In this document: one piece after another, positions 10,901-18,852 of the stretch | Layout: each line of letters opens with the position of its first letter | Position numbering within the stretch: the first letter of the stretch is position 1 | NCBI GenBank assembly: GCA_050946275.1 | Contig: JBMNUM010000009.1 | Coordinates: forward strand, 1 to 64,000 | DNA from: JBMNUM01 sp050946275 | Lineage (GTDB): Bacteria; Actinomycetota; Coriobacteriia; Coriobacteriales; CADBOM01 | Length of the DNA stretch: 64,000 nucleotides | Reading direction: 5' to 3' | Notes under the pieces: generated by a model | Databases searched by the model: none | Seen by the model: the letters and a program-made list of their open reading frames with translations, nothing else | Told to the model about the DNA's origin: nothing | Made by a program: the position numbers and the translations under genes

Positions 10901-13364
10901 CACAATCGTGAATGGCTCGGCAGACAAGGCCACAGCAGAGGAAGGCGAGACGGTCACGGTAACCGCCGCTCCGCCCGCAGCATATGCCCAGACGAACCCG
11001 GCGATAACCGGTTGGTGCATCGATGGTGTGTGGTCGAATTCGACTGCAGCAACCCAGACCGTCACCATGCCGGACCATGACCTTGTGGTCATGGCGCGCT
11101 ATCGGGTCTGGGACGATGAGACCACGGATGACAGCACGGCAACGGTTATCGGGCAGCTCGTCGTAACGGATCTGACGACAAACACCACGGTCGACTACGA
11201 ACCCTATAACGAGACCGCGGCAGTTGATTACTCTGCTGGGCCTGGCACCGAGCCGGTTGCAACGATGATTTCCGATTCAGCTGCGTCCATTACGTCAAAG
11301 CTGAATGCTGTCACCGAAAACGGACTCCGAAAGGGAGACGAGACTGAGAAGTCCACCAACGAGCTGGACATTTGGGATCGCCGCGCCTACAACACCAGCT
11401 ATCTGGACAAGGATGGCAACGAGGTGCAGGACACCGACGATTACGTTGTGGAGCTGCATCTGGCAACGGGCAGCTACGGCAAGGAAACCGCCTACACCAC
11501 GAAGCGCACCGTTTCCTTCGAGAGCGTGAACTACTTGAACATCGGCGCAACCGAGGGTGGGAGTTTCTCGCTTAGTGAAGTCAGGTACGACGGCTCTGCC
11601 GGTGCAAGTGCCAACCACACCGGCTATTACACCATCTTCAACAATTCGACGATGACGCTGACTGCGACGCCGGACGAGGGTTATAGGTTTGCCGGTTGGT
11701 ACGAGGGCGTTGTCGATTCCTCAAGCTTCGTTTACGAGCCGACCGAGACGCTCGTCTCGACCGACAATCCGTATGTGTACACGCAAACCGACGATGCCGT
11801 CATCTGCGCTGTGTTCGAGGAAGTGCCAGCCGAAACCGTTAGCTTGGAGTTGAATACCGATTGGTCCATGGGCTCGTTCAAAGTGAACGGCGAGATTTGG
11901 AACAAAAAGTACGAAGGAATGTTCTACACCGGTACCACGGTCTCGCTTGAGGCCATTCCGAAGTCAGGATACGAATTCTGCAACTGGGGGATGAATGTCG
12001 GGGGCGTGGAAAAGATCAGCACCTTGAACCCGATGGAGCTGGAGCTCAACGAGAATACAGTCGTTTATGCCGGCTTCGCTCAGAGCGCTCCCGTTGACAG
12101 CTATACTGTCTCCTTCGATGCCGGTGGTGGCAGCGGTGAGATGGATGCGGTACAGGTTGCATCCGGCGATTCCTACACGCTGCCCACGACCTGCACGTTC
12201 ACGCCTCCCGCGGGCTACAAGTTCGCCGGTTGGACGCTCGACGGCAATGCTGTCACGCAGATCACCGTGAACTCCAACATAACGGTCAAGGCCAAGTGGA
12301 CGAAGACCACCACCCGAAGTGTCACCTGGAAGCGCTTCGCCGGCGCCACCGCGCCCGACACCATGAAGCTGATAGCGGGCGAGTTCGGCAAGGCCAAGGT
12401 CGCCGTCGTGACCACCGACGCGAACTACAAGGACGCGCTGGCCGCGAGCGCGCTGGCCGGCAAGAACGGCGCCATCGTGCTCATGACCAAGAAGGGCTCG
12501 CTCACCGCCCAGACCAAGCAGGCACTGAAGGCCGCCGGCGTGAAGACGGTCTACCTGGTGGGCTCGACCAAGGACGTCACCACCAAGGTCGAGAAGGCCC
12601 TGAAGTCCGGCACCGGCGTCACGAAGGTGACCCGCGTCTCGGGCGGCTCGGCGAGCGCCAAGGCGATCGCGGCCGCGAAAGTCGGCGGCAAGAAGTCCGA
12701 CACGGTGATCATCGCGACGCAAAACGGCTTCCAGGACGCGCTGGCCATCGCGCCCTACAGCTATGTGAGCAAGTCGCCGATCCTCTACGCCGAGACGAAC
12801 AAGAAGCTGTCGAACGCCACAGTCAACTTCATCAAGGGTGCCAAGTACAAGAAGGCCATCATCGTCGGCGGGCCGATCGCGCTTCCGGCTTCGATTGAGA
12901 CGCAGCTCAAGAAAGCCGGTGTGACGTCCGTCACGCGCCTGGCGGGCACCAACGCCTACAGGACGTCCGCCATCATCGCCAACTGGACGACCGGCCAGCT
13001 CAAGAACGGCAGCTCCGAGCCCTACAAGGGCAAGAACATCACGGTTGTGAGGTTCCAGCCTGCCGCCGGGAACCGCCTGCAGGCGAATAAGCTGGCGATT
13101 TCGACTGGCCAGAACTGGCTCGACGCGCTAGCCGGTGCGGCGCTGTGCGGCAAGAACAAGAGCGTGCTGCTGCTCGCCGACGCGAAGACCACCAAGTCGA
13201 ACTACACTCTCGCCTCGGCTTGGTGCAAGACCGCCTTCGCCAAGAACACGGCCTTCAGGCAGGGCTATATCTTCGGCGGTGTGAAGGCCGTGCAGCCCAA
13301 GGTCGAGACCGCGCTCAAGACCGCCACGAAGATCACGACCACGAACGTCTACACGATAAGCTAG
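4971..13364 (+). CDS. giant secreted transglutaminase-like, CWB2-anchored surface protein
   Basis: A 2797-residue surface protein. The start has AGGAGG 5 nt upstream. Residues 1-28 are a Sec signal peptide ending VAWADE. A transglutaminase/cysteine-protease-like domain follows with a plausible triad C240 (PVCQGYS), H268 (QHAWN) and D283 (LDVTWDD). Residues about 594-1503 hold two long, diverged tandem repeats of about 450 residues (EPWVDY near 713, EPHVDY near 1164). After that come bacterial-Ig/InlB-like modules with GYRFAGW and GYKFAGW motifs, the last at about 2378-2440. Residues about 2450-2797 are three cell-wall-binding-2 repeats (PF04122 type; KDALAASALAG, QDALAIAPYS, LDALAGAALCG). I infer non-covalent binding to a wall polymer and adhesion or crosslinking of peptides; the substrate is unknown. 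Confidence 0.85.
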   Translation: MARLGKRLFLLISILAFSTACVGVAWADEAGQQQGEQPQGVQDEGVNIDLGFVHAGVFLLSDDGFGPSFAPMADDPQLAEQLAVVKARVVAAYDGLEGEVDISDLRIPISQDNLYAIWGSLNEASYENPSLFYMTANFEYEYRDDEDGTYFASLSLVYNNGYELADIPAMQEEYEAAMAGLLSWVPADAIDVQKAKVAHDWLVRNCVYNTDAANTAGPESYGSPNPWNAYGALVDKSPVCQGYSLAFIDVMNRLGIESSFVANDEEQHAWNRVKLDGDWYNLDVTWDDPCWMTRGEGVTDGGFDATPETTFFLKSDAWFKADAQANPDNAAHASWSPEGVEGTNTQYDGFATDDWPTYSGPAATDPDLPSDLSEWGYRIEFGSAEGASFHEIDGVCFYVLDDGVSSVTPAVTVYYEGPNDYVELPASAYDTAYRMMNDSSTSMSPTWSDVDAPLEVGHYYDVTAQAKPGSGYTNSVSSDGFWVTTKNNLWVYSASLGDEYAVPISGWPGVRYDIPKGADYDLTLSFDGATLTEGTDYTVEWCNRDINPDMLDDEAAHQDAILGSKPTETGRYYVHYKGKDPYFEDDVVMFDIVRGIRVDRTDAESYDPLFSDGTATYRVRVLGFDGEQGTDWNLELQLGEQGTFNGDTEEFANPLVSGTDYSFDAETGTLVLYGDKVFERCNGKSVEINAAVFDLSDSSLLYRIVETVEVVEPWVDYNFMQDRKMLAGDSDWIYPTEDVEYANAEYPDGVYGSYEILDVKVATSTPEQEGAEVVKVTPYDYDDSSHSWHLETLNNGTATIEVTYEDIHGEEQSYTFTITVVSDLYVVEVSSQDGRMQALPGQSIDLIAEGTHEASYAVDMDESFTYSWSLGEGSEYATIVPDTNDSSRATVTFNALPEDVDFLDEDVQVLVTMQGEDDEGQLVDLATNNLTLRVCSDYYELYPEEINPNMEIGESLTVTPEVRYYSSASQSASGYDLVDNATFYWDSSSSGFEFKNADGDTIGSSGSSEPVTITRTDRRNGGIWLAAEWVDDSGKPCDANKQYEMDYRDYSISLNSNEYRLYGDGTLDVWVTYNQSLNTQYVWPVVTVGIYDWGNQTWTQTFTEGQEYTVDLEGGIITLDGTKILAACDEGAEIRVFAQMMVGGTDSISGNDATSDYYTLMACEPHVDYRPLQDVDVLPGQGGSVDRVYSAHVESAEYPNGADESYEVTDVVIENQQPEVAGEDVISLVKQYGDDDPTSVDYWWSYEALNYGTATIKVTYKTLEGQTQGYTFNVNVVRDLYRVNVSSVDGTHVALPGKSIELRAEGTHESVNGGGGLEGLWYDWSLGEGVSPETVTITADPSGDSSKVTVTFAPLDPEGPIPDAVDAKIVVKLMDQDNEGQSIERARGDIVLTAMPFYYEVLPVSIDRDLAVGETEEVTAQVLYHSVFSEEPVPVEDATFYWEFNDEAVEITDSTGLAVDEDDIYQGTQVQFTIKRLSNWATGIRLHAEWLENWGGERSEVRELQLDEIAEVGPAAIDCSWGTLSTNPTNASWDVVDGASYYEVWASFDDGENSSQSNTFTVDATQFSSSYGFADFFDANGAGEYGFSVGAYDSEGNLIAEGAAAPVQFYQVAFVIRTFDENDQLVDEEGGSAMFEMGDSGLGIFDDRTLLVQAGEVSINATADTEEGFELQSVTVTPAGGQPSVYTTSPDPFMIDNSYTIAIVFKQNLARVPVKLDLGSKGAGYANEICSLINNDDAAANATASGSVITFQVYQSQSVGDTIDYLGDLILDEDSTGLTEAEGFSYSFGTKPNMTDYEDYSELNAERYSTVAVSENQVFYALWMIPIDSVQATVETPLCGMQMAIEEGVPPVDTPQVTLTGAEHVKLGMAFWAKDDGLFLDKIVGDNLYTAAFAMQGDFGYYIPADAVVMVNGQAAETSTIFGGPRYTLDIRAEHVWGEWTTVTPPTAGVDGLEKRVCSACDAEETHPIPALSGHNVTIVNGSADKATAEEGETVTVTAAPPAAYAQTNPAITGWCIDGVWSNSTAATQTVTMPDHDLVVMARYRVWDDETTDDSTATVIGQLVVTDLTTNTTVDYEPYNETAAVDYSAGPGTEPVATMISDSAASITSKLNAVTENGLRKGDETEKSTNELDIWDRRAYNTSYLDKDGNEVQDTDDYVVELHLATGSYGKETAYTTKRTVSFESVNYLNIGATEGGSFSLSEVRYDGSAGASANHTGYYTIFNNSTMTLTATPDEGYRFAGWYEGVVDSSSFVYEPTETLVSTDNPYVYTQTDDAVICAVFEEVPAETVSLELNTDWSMGSFKVNGEIWNKKYEGMFYTGTTVSLEAIPKSGYEFCNWGMNVGGVEKISTLNPMELELNENTVVYAGFAQSAPVDSYTVSFDAGGGSGEMDAVQVASGDSYTLPTTCTFTPPAGYKFAGWTLDGNAVTQITVNSNITVKAKWTKTTTRSVTWKRFAGATAPDTMKLIAGEFGKAKVAVVTTDANYKDALAASALAGKNGAIVLMTKKGSLTAQTKQALKAAGVKTVYLVGSTKDVTTKVEKALKSGTGVTKVTRVSGGSASAKAIAAAKVGGKKSDTVIIATQNGFQDALAIAPYSYVSKSPILYAETNKKLSNATVNFIKGAKYKKAIIVGGPIALPASIETQLKKAGVTSVTRLAGTNAYRTSAIIANWTTGQLKNGSSEPYKGKNITVVRFQPAAGNRLQANKLAISTGQNWLDALAGAALCGKNKSVLLLADAKTTKSNYTLASAWCKTAFAKNTAFRQGYIFGGVKAVQPKVETALKTATKITTTNVYTIS

Positions 13365-13390
13365 CGATTTTGCAATCGCTGCGAGACGAG

Positions 13391-13421
13391 ACGGGCCGGA
13401 TGCATCGGGTGTCCGGCCCGT
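13391..13421 (+). terminator. hairpin terminator after the giant surface protein
   Basis: A perfect 10-bp stem, ACGGGCCGGA (13391-13400) with TCCGGCCCGT (13412-13421), closes an 11-nt loop. It sits 27 nt after the stop codon. There is no strong T tract, so termination may be incomplete. Confidence 0.6.
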
Positions 13422-13537
13422 CCTCGCATCCGGAATCTAGATGAAGACGGCCGGTTATCTCCGTTTACGGCCGCTTTCGTGCGATAATCACCACACGGCA
13501 TGCACCCGCAGATGTGCTGATTCAGGAGGAGCCGATA

Positions 13538-15874
13538 GTGGCCGCAAAGTTAAAGCGCTTGCTCATCCTTTCCCTCGCGGCTTTCGCGATGGTTATCTCC
13601 CTGGTGGCCCTTGCGGCTCCGGCAGCGCAGGCCGAGGAGTCCGGCCTCTGGATTGCCGGCACGAAGGTTGAGACGGCGATTCCGGTTGATCTTGCAATGA
13701 CTATTCCTGGGGTTACCGTGGAAGATGGCGGCATGGCGTATTACAATCCTGTGCTAAACACAATCGAGCTGAACAATGCCACCATCGCGAATCCCGAGGC
13801 AACGGCAAGCATCATCGATCCGATCGTCTATCTGGGCAATGGGAATCTGACAATCCACGTACGTGGTGAGTGTACGCTGAAGGGTGTGGCAGATAGCTGG
13901 TCGGCAAGTGGACGCGCTACCGGCACGACGGGAATCTACTACGGCGAGCCGGGCAGTGGGTCGTCTCTCACGATTGAACTCGTCGAAAACGGTGCCGTGC
14001 TCAACGTGATTCCCGGTGAGCAGAGCGACCACACCCAAAGCAGCGGCATCTCCGGCTTCGGCACCCTGACCATCAATGGTGAAGGCTCCGTGAACGTGTC
14101 CGTACCGTCTCGAAAGACGGATGCGCCTTCCTATGCACTCGATCTGTACGGTGATTTGGTGCTGGTAGGCGATGTCATGCTCAATGCAGTCGGCCCGGAA
14201 GAGGATGAAGAGGAGGCCGAGGGCGAAGAAGAGGCCTCGGCACCTGAGAACACGGCGGGGCTCTGCGTGCACGGGCCGGAGACCACGCTCACCCTGAGCG
14301 GGAACGCGTCGGCCTGGTTCTCCGGTATCGAGGCAGGTGCAATCGTTGCCACTGGAGGCGAGGGCGTTGGCGAGGAAGCGGACCTGCACGTCGTGGCTAC
14401 CGAGGGTTGGGACGGGGAGTGCGTCTTCGAGGCTCGCTCTTCTGCGGGAGCCGATGCGCTCGTCACCCACGATTCGATCCGGCCGTCGATCACCCGCACC
14501 GTCTCAACGTGCGGCATGTGGGGCTACGCTGGCGAATCGGATTCTGCTGACTACCCCGAAGAGAGCTATGCGTTCGATGAGCTGACGGGCAACAACGTCG
14601 TCGAATTGTTCCCCGTCTACGCCGTGAATTTCGAGAAGAACGGCGGGTCGGGGACGATGGGCACCGTGTACTGGAGGCGCGGTGCAGAGTACAAGCTGCC
14701 GGCTTGCACGCTCACCCCGCCCCTTGGCTATACGTTCCTCGCTTGGGACAAGGGCGCCACGGGCTCGAAGATCACCGTGAGCTCCGACATGACGCTCAAG
14801 CCCATATGGGTGAAGACGGTCACCACCCAGAAGGTCACGTGGGAGCGTTTGGCCGGCGCCACCGCTCCGATCACGATGCAGAAGATCGCTTCCAAGGCCG
14901 GCAAGACGAAAAGCGCCATAGTCACGACCGACTCGTCTTACAAGGATGCGCTGGCCGCCTCGGCGCTCGCCGGCAAGTGCAACGGCCTCGTGCTGATGAC
15001 GAAGAGGGGCTCTCTCACGCCGCAGACCAAGACCGCCCTCAAGAACGCGGGCGTCAAGAACGTCTACATCGTCGGCTCGACGGCCAACGTGAGCGCTGCC
15101 GTAGAGAAGCAGCTTAAGTCCGGCACCGGCGTCACGAAGGTCGTCCGCATCGGAGGCACCACGCCGAGCCAACGCGCCGTGAATGCGGCCAAGTACGGCG
15201 GCAAGAAATCCGACACGGTTATCATCGCCACGCAGAAGAGCTTCCAGGATGCGCTGTCCATCGCCCCGTACAGCTATGTGAGCAAGTCCCCGATCCTCTA
15301 CGCCGAGACCAACAAGAAGCTCTCGAACGCCACCATGAGCTTCATCAAGTCCGCCAAGTACAAGAAGGCCATCGTCGTCGGCGGGCCACTCGCCTTGCCA
15401 GCCACGATCGAAGCGCAGCTGAAGGCATGCGGCGTCACGTCGGTCACGCGCCTCGCGGGCACCAACGCCTATCGGACTTCGACCTATATCGCCGAATGGA
15501 CGATGGGGAAGCTCAAGAACAGCAACTACGAGTCCTACAAGGGCTATGCGATCACGTATGTGAGATTCCAGCCGGCTGCCGCGAACAAGCTGCAGCCCAA
15601 CAACCTTGCGGTCACCACCGGCCAGAACTGGCTCGATGCGCTCGCCGGCGCGGCTCTGTGCGGAAAGAAGAAGAGCGTGCTGCTGCTGGCGGACGCGAAG
15701 ACCTCCAAGTCCAACTACACTGAGGCAACGTCGTGGTGCAGCTTCTACAAGTCCACCTCGACCTTCAAGCACGCCTACGTCTTCGGTGGTACGAGCGCGG
15801 TGCAGGCGAAGGTCTGGAACGCACTGGTGAATTCCACCAAGGTCAAGAACGTGCAGGTCTACACGGTCAACTAG
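13538..15874 (+). CDS. secreted CWB2-anchored surface protein
   Basis: A 778-residue paralogue of the preceding gene. The start is taken as GTG at 13538 because AGGAGG (13524-13529) lies 8 nt upstream; an ATG at 13514 precedes the ribosome site. Residues 1-32 are a signal peptide (ALAAPAAQAEE). The middle part is a predicted beta-rich, possibly beta-helical domain rich in short strands (LTINGEGSVNVS, LVLVGDVMLNAVG) and contains an acidic run. A single InlB-like module (GYTFLAWDKG) precedes three CWB2 repeats that are nearly identical to those of the giant protein. Likely a wall-bound surface protein; its ligand is unknown. Confidence 0.82.
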   Translation: MAAKLKRLLILSLAAFAMVISLVALAAPAAQAEESGLWIAGTKVETAIPVDLAMTIPGVTVEDGGMAYYNPVLNTIELNNATIANPEATASIIDPIVYLGNGNLTIHVRGECTLKGVADSWSASGRATGTTGIYYGEPGSGSSLTIELVENGAVLNVIPGEQSDHTQSSGISGFGTLTINGEGSVNVSVPSRKTDAPSYALDLYGDLVLVGDVMLNAVGPEEDEEEAEGEEEASAPENTAGLCVHGPETTLTLSGNASAWFSGIEAGAIVATGGEGVGEEADLHVVATEGWDGECVFEARSSAGADALVTHDSIRPSITRTVSTCGMWGYAGESDSADYPEESYAFDELTGNNVVELFPVYAVNFEKNGGSGTMGTVYWRRGAEYKLPACTLTPPLGYTFLAWDKGATGSKITVSSDMTLKPIWVKTVTTQKVTWERLAGATAPITMQKIASKAGKTKSAIVTTDSSYKDALAASALAGKCNGLVLMTKRGSLTPQTKTALKNAGVKNVYIVGSTANVSAAVEKQLKSGTGVTKVVRIGGTTPSQRAVNAAKYGGKKSDTVIIATQKSFQDALSIAPYSYVSKSPILYAETNKKLSNATMSFIKSAKYKKAIVVGGPLALPATIEAQLKACGVTSVTRLAGTNAYRTSTYIAEWTMGKLKNSNYESYKGYAITYVRFQPAAANKLQPNNLAVTTGQNWLDALAGAALCGKKKSVLLLADAKTSKSNYTEATSWCSFYKSTSTFKHAYVFGGTSAVQAKVWNALVNSTKVKNVQVYTVN

Positions 15875-15967
15875 CGGCTTATAGGCGCGTTGGCGGGGAC
15901 GGTCCCGTCCATCTTTTCAAGCTTCTTTCAGGTTCGGCCTGTAGTATGCTTGCCGAGGTGATTAATC

Positions 15968-16642
15968 ATGAACGTACTGGTCGTTGAAGATGAGAAGCGG
16001 CTCGCCGCCGCCCTGAAGAAGATCCTCGAGAACGCCGGCTACCACGTGGATGCCGTGTTCGACGGGCAAACCGGCCTCGATTACGCGCTGAGCGACATGT
16101 ACGACGTCATCGTGCTCGACGTGATGCTGCCGCGCATGGACGGCTTCGAGGTTATCCAGCAGATTCGTCGCAAGGGAATCTCGACGCCGGTACTGTTCCT
16201 CACGGCGCGCTCGCAGCTGCGTGACAAGGTCACGGGCCTCGATCGCGGCGGCGACGAGTATATGACCAAGCCGTTCCAGCCAGAGGAGCTGCTCGCGCGT
16301 CTTCGAGCACTCACGCGCCGCAAGGGCGAGATCGTGATCAACGAGGCGTCGTTCGGCGACCTGACGCTCATGCTCGATACCTGCGACCTGCAATGCGGCG
16401 ACCGCTCGGTGCATCTGAGCTACCGCGAGTTCGAGGTCGCCAAGATCTTCATCACCAACCCCAACCAGACCATCTCGAAGGACCAGCTCCTCCTCAAGGT
16501 CTGGGGCACGGAGGCCGACGTGGCCGACAACAACGTCGAGGCGTATATCTCGTTTTTGCGCAAGAAGCTAAAATACCTTGAGTCGGGGGTCGAGATCGCC
16601 ACGCTGCGCATGATCGGCTACCGCATGCAGGAGAAGGAGTAG
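15968..16642 (+). CDS. OmpR-family response regulator
   Basis: Transcription factor of a two-component system. The 224-residue product has a receiver domain with acidic residues E7/D8, phosphoacceptor D51 (VLDVMLP), T79 and K101 (KPF), then a winged-helix DNA-binding domain from about residue 125 ending IATLRMIGYRM. Its partner kinase starts 66 nt downstream. Just upstream are two hexamers, TTTTCA at 15914 and CTTTCA at 15925, 11 nt apart, a spacing typical of OmpR-family sites; autoregulation is an inference. The neighbouring wall-protein genes are possible targets. Confidence 0.93.
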   Translation: MNVLVVEDEKRLAAALKKILENAGYHVDAVFDGQTGLDYALSDMYDVIVLDVMLPRMDGFEVIQQIRRKGISTPVLFLTARSQLRDKVTGLDRGGDEYMTKPFQPEELLARLRALTRRKGEIVINEASFGDLTLMLDTCDLQCGDRSVHLSYREFEVAKIFITNPNQTISKDQLLLKVWGTEADVADNNVEAYISFLRKKLKYLESGVEIATLRMIGYRMQEKE

Positions 16643-16708
16643 CACGGAGCGGGAATGGGTCGGAGGACTGCCCTTTGACTCATTTGGCTCATCGGGCGCG
16701 GAGGCGCG

Positions 16709-18100
16709 ATGTTTCGCAAGCTCAAGTGGACGTTCATAGGAATCACGATGTCGCTGCTGGCCGTGGTGCTGGTGGCCGTTCTCGTCGTGTTCAACGTCGT
16801 GAGCTACAACGCCGAGGTCGACAGCATCCGCTCGTCGCTGTTCTCCGCCATGGAGATGGGCCCGGGGGAGATGGGGTTGCCTAACATCGGCCTCTCGATG
16901 GGAGGGCTCGATGACGACCTTCTCGACGACCTCCTCGACGATGATTTCAGCGACGGCGATGTCGACGATGTCGACGACGATGACTCCACCGCTGCCTCGC
17001 AGAACGGCATGCGCCCGCCGCATGAGGGCCAGGGCGGGAGGATGGGGGCGTCGATTCCCGTGCACTGCGTCACGGTGAGCGCCCTCGGCGTCGTGACCGA
17101 TACGAGCTCGGGCACGTACATGGACAGTGACGTGCTTTCCGTGGCCGTCTCGCGCGTGTCGGGCACTGATGACGATTTCGGCGAGCTTGCCGACCTCGGC
17201 CTGTTCTTTGCCTCGCGAGAGCTGTCGTCGGGCAGCACGCGCATGGCCTTCGCGAATTCCTCCGATCTGCACGACTCGACCACGCAGCGCATCTTCTTCT
17301 CGGTGCTCATCGGCATCGGCGCGCTCGCCGTGCTCTTCGTGATCAGCCTGCTGCTATCGAAGCTGGCGATGCGCCCGGTCGAGGAGGCGTGGAAGGGCCA
17401 GCAGCGCTTCATCGCCGACGCCTCGCACGAGCTCAAGACACCGCTGACGGTCATCCTCGCCAATAACGAGATCATCTCCTCGAACCCCGGCGACACCGTC
17501 GCCGAGCAATCCCGCTGGATCGAGAGCACCCATGAGGAGGCGCTCAAGATGCAGGGTCTCGTGCAGGACATGCTCGTTCTCGCGCAGACAGAGCCCGACA
17601 ACATCCAAGTGGCAGATGCACCGCGCGAGCTCGTGACGATCGATTTCTCGGGCATGGTGGAGAAGGACATCCTGCAGTTCGAGGCCGTCGCGTTCGAGGG
17701 AGGGGTCTCGATTGCCGAGCAGATCGAGCCGGGCCTGCGCGTGAAAGCCGATTCCGAGCGGCTCGAGCGCGTCGTGCGCGTCCTGCTCGACAATGCCATC
17801 AAGTACTCGAAGACCGGCGCAGCCGGCATGGGCGACATGACCGTGCGCGTCAGCGTCTCGCGTGAGAGGAACAGCGCCGTGCTCGCGGTCAACAACGGTG
17901 GCAGCCCCATCCCGCCCGACGACCTGCCGCATGTGTTCGACCGCTTCTACCGTGGCGACAAGGCCCGCACGGAGCAGGGTGGTTTCGGATTGGGCCTGCC
18001 CATCGCCTACAACATCGTGACCGGACTCGGGGGCACCATCTCGGCTGCCAGCGACGCTGCGAACGGCACGACGTTCACCGTCAAGCTTCCGCTGGCATGA
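16709..18100 (+). CDS. membrane sensor histidine kinase with Asp-rich extracytoplasmic loop
   Basis: Sensor partner of the regulator at 15968. The 463-residue protein has a first membrane helix at about 10-31, an extracytoplasmic region, and a second helix at about 195-217. The HisKA domain carries phosphoacceptor H240 in ASHELKTPL, followed by a HATPase_c domain with N box LDNAIKYS and G boxes (GFGLGLPIAYN). The extracytoplasmic loop contains an extraordinary acidic stretch around residues 71-97, with 16 Asp in 26 residues, which could bind divalent cations or cationic peptides. The ligand is not known. Confidence 0.92.
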   Translation: MFRKLKWTFIGITMSLLAVVLVAVLVVFNVVSYNAEVDSIRSSLFSAMEMGPGEMGLPNIGLSMGGLDDDLLDDLLDDDFSDGDVDDVDDDDSTAASQNGMRPPHEGQGGRMGASIPVHCVTVSALGVVTDTSSGTYMDSDVLSVAVSRVSGTDDDFGELADLGLFFASRELSSGSTRMAFANSSDLHDSTTQRIFFSVLIGIGALAVLFVISLLLSKLAMRPVEEAWKGQQRFIADASHELKTPLTVILANNEIISSNPGDTVAEQSRWIESTHEEALKMQGLVQDMLVLAQTEPDNIQVADAPRELVTIDFSGMVEKDILQFEAVAFEGGVSIAEQIEPGLRVKADSERLERVVRVLLDNAIKYSKTGAAGMGDMTVRVSVSRERNSAVLAVNNGGSPIPPDDLPHVFDRFYRGDKARTEQGGFGLGLPIAYNIVTGLGGTISAASDAANGTTFTVKLPLA

Positions 18101-18243
18101 CAATTCGCCAGCAGCCCCTGCCTTGATTGGCAGGTTGCCCGCGCTTGCGGCTCCGTGCGCACGTACCCCTTGATATTCTGCTACACTTTCAATTTGTATG
18201 TGGTTTTAGGGAAAACCGGGAATACGGATAAAGGGGTATCGAG

Positions 18244-18747
18244 ATGACGGAAGCGTTGTCTGAGATTATCGCGCAAGTTCAGATGGTCGCTATCGTGATG
18301 ATAGCCGTGATCATCATCCTGTACATCCTCACCATCATCTGGGTCGTCCGCGACGCGCCGCTGCGCGGAGTGTCCGCTGCCAAATGGGGCATCATCGCGC
18401 TGATCCCCTTCATAGGCGCGATCATCTACTCGGCCCTGCGTCCGCCGATGCTGCTGTCGGATCGCGAGGAGCAGGAGATGGATTATCTGCTGCGCCAGCG
18501 CGAGCTGATGAAGTACGGCGAGTGCGGCCGCTGCGGTTATCCGGTGCAGGACGACTACGTCATGTGCCCGAATTGCGGCTCGCAGCTCAAGAACGTCTGC
18601 CCGCACTGCGAGCACCCGCTCAACCCCGAGTGGTCGGTGTGCCCGTACTGCTGCACGAAGGTGCGCAGCAGGGCCAAGTCCCACGCGACGTCGCATCAGC
18701 AGGATGCGGCCACTGCCACGAGCATCGATATGGACGCGGTGGAGTAG
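18244..18747 (+). CDS. membrane-anchored double zinc-ribbon protein
   Basis: A 167-residue protein of unknown function. The N-terminus has a membrane helix at about 13-36 and a second hydrophobic segment at about 48-65 (cardiolipin-synthase N-terminal-like appearance). The C-terminal half has two zinc ribbons built from four CxxC pairs (CGRCG, CPNCG, CPHCE, CPYCC). Such proteins can be assembly factors or protein-protein adaptors at the membrane. The gene stands alone between the two-component system and thrS, with a terminator-like hairpin behind it. Confidence 0.75.
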   Translation: MTEALSEIIAQVQMVAIVMIAVIIILYILTIIWVVRDAPLRGVSAAKWGIIALIPFIGAIIYSALRPPMLLSDREEQEMDYLLRQRELMKYGECGRCGYPVQDDYVMCPNCGSQLKNVCPHCEHPLNPEWSVCPYCCTKVRSRAKSHATSHQQDAATATSIDMDAVE

Positions 18748-18803
18748 CGCACGGGGCTGAGCACGGCCGCTCCGGCGGCAAAAGCAAGCATGGTTGCAAT
18801 GCA

Positions 18804-18838
18804 AGGGGCCGCCCCGCTGTAGGCGGTCCCTTTCTTCA
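18804..18838 (+). terminator. hairpin terminator before thrS
   Basis: AAGGGGCCGCC at 18804-18814 pairs with GGCGGTCCCTT at 18823-18833 (one mismatch), closing an 8-nt loop and running into CTTTCTTC. It most likely ends the zinc-ribbon transcript. It could also act as an attenuator of thrS, but no T-box features are visible. Confidence 0.55.
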
Positions 18839-18852
18839 AGAAGGGATGGAAC

